Source: Syntrophomonadaceae bacterium
GTDB taxonomy: Bacteria; Bacillota; Syntrophomonadia; Syntrophomonadales; Syntrophothermaceae
DNA: 7,890 nt
Direction of reading: 5' to 3'
NCBI GenBank assembly: GCA_029907055.1
Contig: JARYMO010000060.1
Location: 1-7,890, forward strand
Shown here: piece after piece, positions 5,128-7,890 of the stretch
How the letters are laid out: each line of letters starts with the position of its first letter
Numbering within the stretch: the first letter of the stretch is position 1
Notes under the pieces: model-generated
Database searches by the model: none
Told to the model about the DNA's origin: nothing
Seen by the model: the letters and a program-made list of their open reading frames with translations, nothing else
Translations under genes and position numbers: made by a program

Positions 5128-6627
5128 CTACTCCTTGACCTCTACCCGGTCCTCCCCGAATACCTCTTTGGCGGTCTGCACCAGGCTGTTCCCGTTTGAT
5201 TCCGGAGCCATCTGCACCAGTTCCAGTGACCACCTGCTTCCGGTCACTTCCTCCAGCACCTGCAGAACCAGTTCCCGGTTTTCCCTCTCCGCCAACTTTT
5301 CGCGATGAAAGGTGAACGCCGGGCTGAAGCCCAGCCGCACCACCCCCCCTTCGCTCCCCAACACCTGGGCCGGTGCGAGCAAGGCATGAGTAGTGACCCG
5401 TTTGTGCTTCACCCGCTGCATCACCTGTGCCCAAGGGAATGCCCCCTCTTCCCGGGCAGGGTTTTCCCGCGCTTCCCTGGCCCTGGATGCAGCTGGCCGG
5501 CGCGCCGCTGCTTCCCCGGGCGTGGGCATGCGGAGGGCTTCTCTCCCCCCTGCCACTGGCATGAGCCCTAGGAGGGCTGCTTCCAGCACGTAGCGCGGGT
5601 TGTCCTGCAACCGTAGCCGACCGGAAATGTCCATCAGCTTCTCGACCGCGGCCAGCAATGCGGTGGAGCTCCACATGGCTGCCTGTTCGCGGGCACGGGG
5701 CAGACTGTCTGTACTGATAACGGCCATCTCCATGCCCTCTCCCACCGTGCTCAACACCAGCAGATCGCGCCAGTAGAGCGCCAGTTCCCGCACCAACTGC
5801 TGTGCGTCCTTCCCCTCATCCAGCGCGCGCCCCAAGAGGGTGAGAACGCCCCTCACGTCGCCGGCCGCCACGCATCCAACCAGGTCCCCCAGGTATCCGT
5901 CGTCCACGATGCCCAGGACATCCATCACGTCTTGCTTGCGTACCTCTCCGTTCCGCAATACCAAGCACTGGTCGAGAATCCCGAGTGCATCGCGCAGGCT
6001 TCCCCCGGCCCGGCGCGCAATGGCATCCAGGGCGGCAGGCTCGACTGACCCTTGGCCCACGACCTGCTGGAGCCTTCCCACGATCTCCTCGCCGGACAAC
6101 CTGCGGAAGCCGTAAATCTGGCACCGGGAGAGAATGGTGGACGGTATCTTGTGGGATTCGGTGGTGGCCAGGATGAACATCACCGAGGCAGGCGGTTCCT
6201 CCAGGGTCTTGAGCAAGGCATTGAATGCCTCCTGCGTGAGCATGTGCACCTCATCGATAATGTACACTTTCTTCTTCCCCTGGGCTGGCATGATGCGGAC
6301 CTTTTCCCGCAGGTCTCGAATCTCGTCAATACCGCGGTTGGAGGCAGCGTCGATCTCGATGACATCCATGAACGCCCCGCGGGTGATTTCCCGGCAGCAC
6401 CAGCACGCGTTGCAGGGCTCGCCTTCCCATGGGGCCTCGCAGTTTACTGCCTTGGCCATGATTTTGGCCACGCTGGTCTTGCCCGTTCCCCTCGGCCCGG
6501 AGAAAAGGTAGGCATGGGAAACTCTCCCCTGCGCCACGGCATTGACGAGTGCTCGCACGGTCGTTTCCTGCCCCACCACCTCGGCAAAGCGCTGCGGTCT
6601 CCAGTAGCGGTACAACGCCAGTTGCAT
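5128..6627 (-). CDS. dnaX: DNA polymerase III subunit tau (DnaX)
   Basis: A 499-residue AAA+ clamp-loader subunit, in the range of the shorter Bacillota proteins. Visible are the conserved start (LYRYWRPQRFAEVVGQ), Walker A GPRGTGKTS (44-52), a zinc module with Cys63, Cys72, Cys75 and Cys78, Walker B IIDEVHML (123-130) and sensor 1 with the SRC motif (about 154-169). Residues from about 370 form the variable tau-specific C-terminal part, with a Glu/Ala/Arg-rich linker. I chose ATG 6627 because the family N-terminus starts there and GGAG lies 5 nt upstream. The frame stays open up to 6789, but that extension has no family similarity. No A-rich slippery heptamer for a gamma product is seen, although a G7 run occurs at codons 427-429. 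It precedes ebfC by 12 bp. Confidence 0.96.
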   Translation of the reverse strand: MQLALYRYWRPQRFAEVVGQETTVRALVNAVAQGRVSHAYLFSGPRGTGKTSVAKIMAKAVNCEAPWEGEPCNACWCCREITRGAFMDVIEIDAASNRGIDEIRDLREKVRIMPAQGKKKVYIIDEVHMLTQEAFNALLKTLEEPPASVMFILATTESHKIPSTILSRCQIYGFRRLSGEEIVGRLQQVVGQGSVEPAALDAIARRAGGSLRDALGILDQCLVLRNGEVRKQDVMDVLGIVDDGYLGDLVGCVAAGDVRGVLTLLGRALDEGKDAQQLVRELALYWRDLLVLSTVGEGMEMAVISTDSLPRAREQAAMWSSTALLAAVEKLMDISGRLRLQDNPRYVLEAALLGLMPVAGGREALRMPTPGEAAARRPAASRAREARENPAREEGAFPWAQVMQRVKHKRVTTHALLAPAQVLGSEGGVVRLGFSPAFTFHREKLAERENRELVLQVLEEVTGSRWSLELVQMAPESNGNSLVQTAKEVFGEDRVEVKE

Positions 6628-6645
6628 GCCTGCTCCATCCCCCCG

Positions 6646-6670
6646 ACTACGGGCCACAAATCGCCGTAGT
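6646..6670 (-). promoter_or_regulatory. Hairpin just upstream of the dnaX ribosome binding site
   Basis: ACTACGG / CCGTAGT forms a perfect 7-bp stem with an 11-nt loop, ending about 10 nt before the dnaX ribosome binding site. No good promoter could be found between this hairpin and the SRP RNA terminator, so it may be an element of a leader transcript. The evidence is the stem alone. Confidence 0.3.
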
Positions 6671-6754
6671 AAGTTCGCCGTGCCTGCGCTCATCTCCTGC
6701 ACCAGCCCGGGCACCTGTGTCCACCCTGCCTGGAGGGCACTCCGGAAACACGAA

Positions 6755-6776
6755 AGGTGAGTACTCCTACTCACCT
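6755..6776 (-). terminator. Rho-independent terminator after SRP RNA
   Basis: On the minus strand AGGTGAGTA-GGAG-TACTCACCT gives a perfect 9-bp stem with a 4-nt loop, followed by a U-rich tail (TTTCGTGTTT). It lies 14 bp beyond the predicted SRP RNA 3' end and before dnaX, so read-through or an unseen promoter must supply dnaX transcripts. Confidence 0.82.
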
Positions 6777-6789
6777 GCGTGCTGTCCAA

Positions 6790-7064
6790 ATATGCCGCGC
6801 ACCTGGCCTCGAACCAGCCTTCCGAGCGTTACTCGGGTGGTTAGCTCCGCTCAGGCTCCCCTGCGGCACACGGGATTGATCCTTTAGTGCTGCTTCCTCC
6901 CGGACCTGACACGGTTCAGGATGTCCCATTGCGCAGGACCCAAACATCTTCGCCACTTACCCGAGCCGGACCCCACAAGACGGGCCCTCGGTCCAGGAAT
7001 TCAACCCTGCTACAGCGGGTTGCAGGTTACAGGGCACCGCTACCTCCCCGTCTAGCGCGGCAAT
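6790..7064 (-). ncRNA. ffs: Signal recognition particle RNA, large (Alu-containing) bacterial type
   Basis: The RNA scaffold of SRP binds Ffh and directs nascent membrane proteins to the membrane. On the minus strand the 5' part (GCCGCGCTAGACGGGGAGG, then TAGCGGTGCCCTGTAACC) matches the Alu domain of B. subtilis scRNA. The Ffh-binding domain has TTTGGGTCCTGCGC and GTCAGGTCCGGGAGGAAGC, then GTGCCGCAGGGGAGCCTG. The ends pair, GCCGCGC (7055-7061) with GCGCGGC (6794-6800). Its length of about 275 nt fits the large class of Bacillus and relatives rather than the ~110-nt type of E. coli. The apical tetraloop is GGGA, a GNRA variant of the more usual GGAA. Exact ends are uncertain by several nucleotides. 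The position between the tRNA/tadA block and dnaX is the same as in B. subtilis. The symbol scr is also in use for this gene. Confidence 0.95.
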
Positions 7065-7092
7065 AGTAATTTCCCCGGCCGTGATCTGTGAT
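7063..7092 (-). promoter_or_regulatory. Weak candidate promoter for SRP RNA
   Basis: On the minus strand ATCACA (7087-7092) and TACTAT (7063-7068) are 18 bp apart, 4 of 6 and 5 of 6 to consensus. The predicted start would fall a few bases inside the 5' pairing strand of the RNA, which speaks against it. It is listed because the RNA lies behind a terminator-like stem and should need a promoter. Confidence 0.25.
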
Positions 7093-7099
7093 AGCGAAA

Positions 7100-7134
7100 C
7101 CGCCTTTGCCCCTGCGCTGCACGGGCAAAGGCGG
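7100..7134 (-). terminator. Stem-loop after the tRNA-Ser genes, probable terminator
   Basis: A perfect 12-bp inverted repeat, CCGCCTTTGCCC / GGGCAAAGGCGG, with an 11-nt loop starts 10 bp after the CCA end of tRNA-Ser(GGA). On the minus strand it is followed by TTTCGCT, a short U-rich tail. It could end the tRNA/tadA transcript or act as a processing barrier ahead of SRP RNA. Confidence 0.65.
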
Positions 7135-7144
7135 GGATTCCCAG

Positions 7145-7238
7145 TGGCGGAGAGAGAGGGATTTGAACCCTCGAGACAGGTTTGAGCCCGTCTACTCGAT
7201 TTCCAGTCGAGCGCCTTCGACCACTCAGCCATCTCTCC
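7145..7238 (-). tRNA. tRNA-Ser(GGA)
   Basis: A 94-nt class II tRNA that includes an encoded CCA. Acceptor strands are GGAGAGA / TCTCTCC with discriminator G. The anticodon stem CTCGA / TCGAG encloses the loop CTGGAAA, with anticodon GGA at 7202-7204, which reads UCC and UCU. The long variable arm has a 7-bp stem (AGACGGG / CCTGTCT), diagnostic for serine. The T arm is GAGGG-TTCAAAT-CCCTC. It follows tRNA-Ser(CGA) by 44 nt. Confidence 0.98.
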
Positions 7239-7282
7239 GCATGGATCAATGCTCTCGCTCTCTGGATTTGCGGTTGTACACG

Positions 7283-7376
7283 TGGCGGAGAGAGTGGGAT
7301 TCGAACCCACGAGGCGGGGGTTAGCCGCCTACTCGATTTCGAGTCGAGCGCCTTCGACCGTCTCGGCCATCTCTCC
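7283..7376 (-). tRNA. tRNA-Ser(CGA)
   Basis: A 94-nt class II tRNA with encoded CCA. The acceptor stem is identical to that of its neighbour (GGAGAGA / TCTCTCC), as is the anticodon stem (CTCGA / TCGAG); the anticodon CGA is at 7339-7341 and reads UCG. The variable arm has a 6-bp stem (AGGCGG / CCGCCT) and the T arm is GTGGG-TTCGAAT-CCCAC. Its first 56 nt (7376 down to 7321) are also the end of the tadA reading frame on the same strand. Confidence 0.98.
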
Positions 7377-7818
7377 TCAGGTCTTCGAAGAACGCACTCA
7401 AGAGGCTTGCACACTCATCTGCCAGCACCCCGCGGGTAACCTGGGCCTGATGGTTAAGCCCAGGGCACCTCAGGACATCCATCAACGTGCCTGCCGCCCC
7501 CGCCTTGGGGTCATCGGCCCCGAACACCACCCTGCGGATGCGGGCTAACACGATGGCGCCAGCGCACATTGGACAGGGCTCGATGGTGCAGTACAGGGTG
7601 GTCCCGCTCAGGCGCCACGTGCCCAACCTGCGGCAAGCCCTCTGGATGACCAGCATCTCCGCGTGGGCCGTGGCGTCCTGGCGCAGCTCGCGCTCATTGT
7701 GCGCGGAGGCGATAATCTGGTCATCCTTTACCAAGCAGGCGCCCACTGGCACTTCCCCCAACCGAGAGGCCTCACGGGCTTGCGCCAGGGCTGCCCGCAT
7801 GTATTCTTCATCCCGCAC
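7321..7818 (-). CDS. tadA: tRNA-specific adenosine deaminase TadA
   Basis: A 165-residue zinc deaminase that converts A34 to inosine in tRNA-Arg(ACG) and lets it read CGU, CGC and CGA. Catalytic features are complete: HAE (52-54, zinc ligand and proton-shuttle glutamate) and PCPMC (81-85, two cysteine zinc ligands), plus LGEVPVGA (20-27) and Asn41. GTG 7818 is chosen as start because the family N-terminus (RDEEYMRAAL) begins there and GGCGGTGA lies 7 nt upstream; ATG 7800 would remove the first helix turn. The frame is open further upstream into the preceding tRNA, which is not coding. The final 17 codons, an Arg/Gly-rich basic tail, and the TAA stop lie within tRNA-Ser(CGA). The enzyme core ends before the overlap, so the tail may be dispensable or may help RNA binding. 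Confidence 0.95.
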   Translation of the reverse strand: MRDEEYMRAALAQAREASRLGEVPVGACLVKDDQIIASAHNERELRQDATAHAEMLVIQRACRRLGTWRLSGTTLYCTIEPCPMCAGAIVLARIRRVVFGADDPKAGAAGTLMDVLRCPGLNHQAQVTRGVLADECASLLSAFFEDLRRDGRDGRRRSTRNRVGG

Positions 7819-7836
7819 GGGGGATTCACCGCCACA

Positions 7837-7890
7837 TGGTGCGCCCGGGAGGACTCGAACCCCCGGCACGCGGTTTAGGAAACCGCTGCT
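7837..7890 (-). tRNA. tRNA-Arg(CCU), 3' part only (partial)
   Basis: On the minus strand the window begins inside a tRNA: anticodon stem GCGGT / ACCGC around the loop TTCCTAA with anticodon CCT (7877-7879), a 5-nt variable loop, T arm GGGGG-TTCGAGT-CCTCC, the 3' acceptor strand CGGGCGC, discriminator A and encoded CCA. This tRNA reads AGG. The 5' part, including the D arm, is outside the window. It ends 18 nt before the tadA start, so tadA is probably transcribed with it. Confidence 0.93.

Noticed and set aside
4922..5674. Minus-strand open frame of 250 codons within dnaX and ebfC in another frame
   Set aside because: The translation is Gly/Arg-rich low complexity and overlaps two certain genes; it matters only as the frame entered if the dnaX G7 run gained a base.
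6628..6789. In-frame N-terminal extension of dnaX back toward the SRP RNA
   Set aside because: The conserved DnaX N-terminus and the ribosome binding site place the start at 6627; the extension contains the 6646-6670 hairpin, reads through part of the SRP RNA terminator, and shows no family similarity.
7145..7376. Repeated sequence that could suggest a CRISPR-like or mobile repeat
   Set aside because: The two copies are tRNA-Ser genes with complete cloverleaf features; there are only two and no regular spacers.
7819..7869. In-frame extension of tadA into the upstream tRNA-Arg
   Set aside because: It would be encoded by the T arm and acceptor of a tRNA, and the family N-terminus begins at GTG 7818 with a suitable ribosome binding site.

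Overview
The window comes from a GC-rich (roughly 60% by eye) member of the Bacillota, probably a clostridial-type or related anaerobe. Three things point there: the 16S rRNA 5' end; a large SRP RNA that carries an Alu domain; and the gene order tadA - SRP RNA - dnaX - ebfC - recR - (kor genes) - rrn, which matches the origin-proximal tadA-scr-dnaX-yaaK-recR-...-rrnA block of Bacillus subtilis. A four-subunit 2-oxoacid:ferredoxin oxidoreductase suggests anaerobic metabolism. Every supported gene lies on the minus strand, so transcription runs from high to low coordinates.

Right end (7890 to 6755): an RNA-rich stretch. It holds the 3' part of tRNA-Arg(CCU), then tadA (tRNA adenosine deaminase), two adjacent class II serine tRNAs (CGA, then GGA), a stem-loop terminator, the full-length SRP RNA and its own terminator. 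The last 17 sense codons and the stop codon of tadA lie inside tRNA-Ser(CGA) on the same strand, so one primary transcript should not give both products intact.

Middle (6627 to 4044): dnaX (clamp-loader tau), ebfC (YbaB-type nucleoid protein) and recR, closely spaced and ended by a hairpin. This is a standard DNA replication and repair cassette.

Left-middle (3990 to 427): a separate operon with a clear sigma-A-type promoter (TTGACG, 17 bp, TATACT) flanked by two dyad sequences. Its genes are a P-loop protein of unknown function and then the alpha, beta, gamma and ferredoxin-like delta subunits of a 2-oxoacid:ferredoxin oxidoreductase, followed by a strong hairpin terminator. The complex should oxidatively decarboxylate a 2-oxoacid (or run the reductive reverse) using TPP, CoA and low-potential ferredoxin. 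This operon takes the place of the yaaL and bofA genes found between recR and rrnA in B. subtilis.

Left end (308 to 1): tandem rRNA promoters P1 and P2, each with a 17-bp spacer, a GC-rich leader and the first ~57 nt of 16S rRNA, cut by the window edge.

No defence system, mobile element or CRISPR array is visible. This is mostly an ordinary housekeeping region; the points of interest are the tadA/tRNA overlap, the unknown P-loop protein with the oxidoreductase, and the dyads at its promoter.
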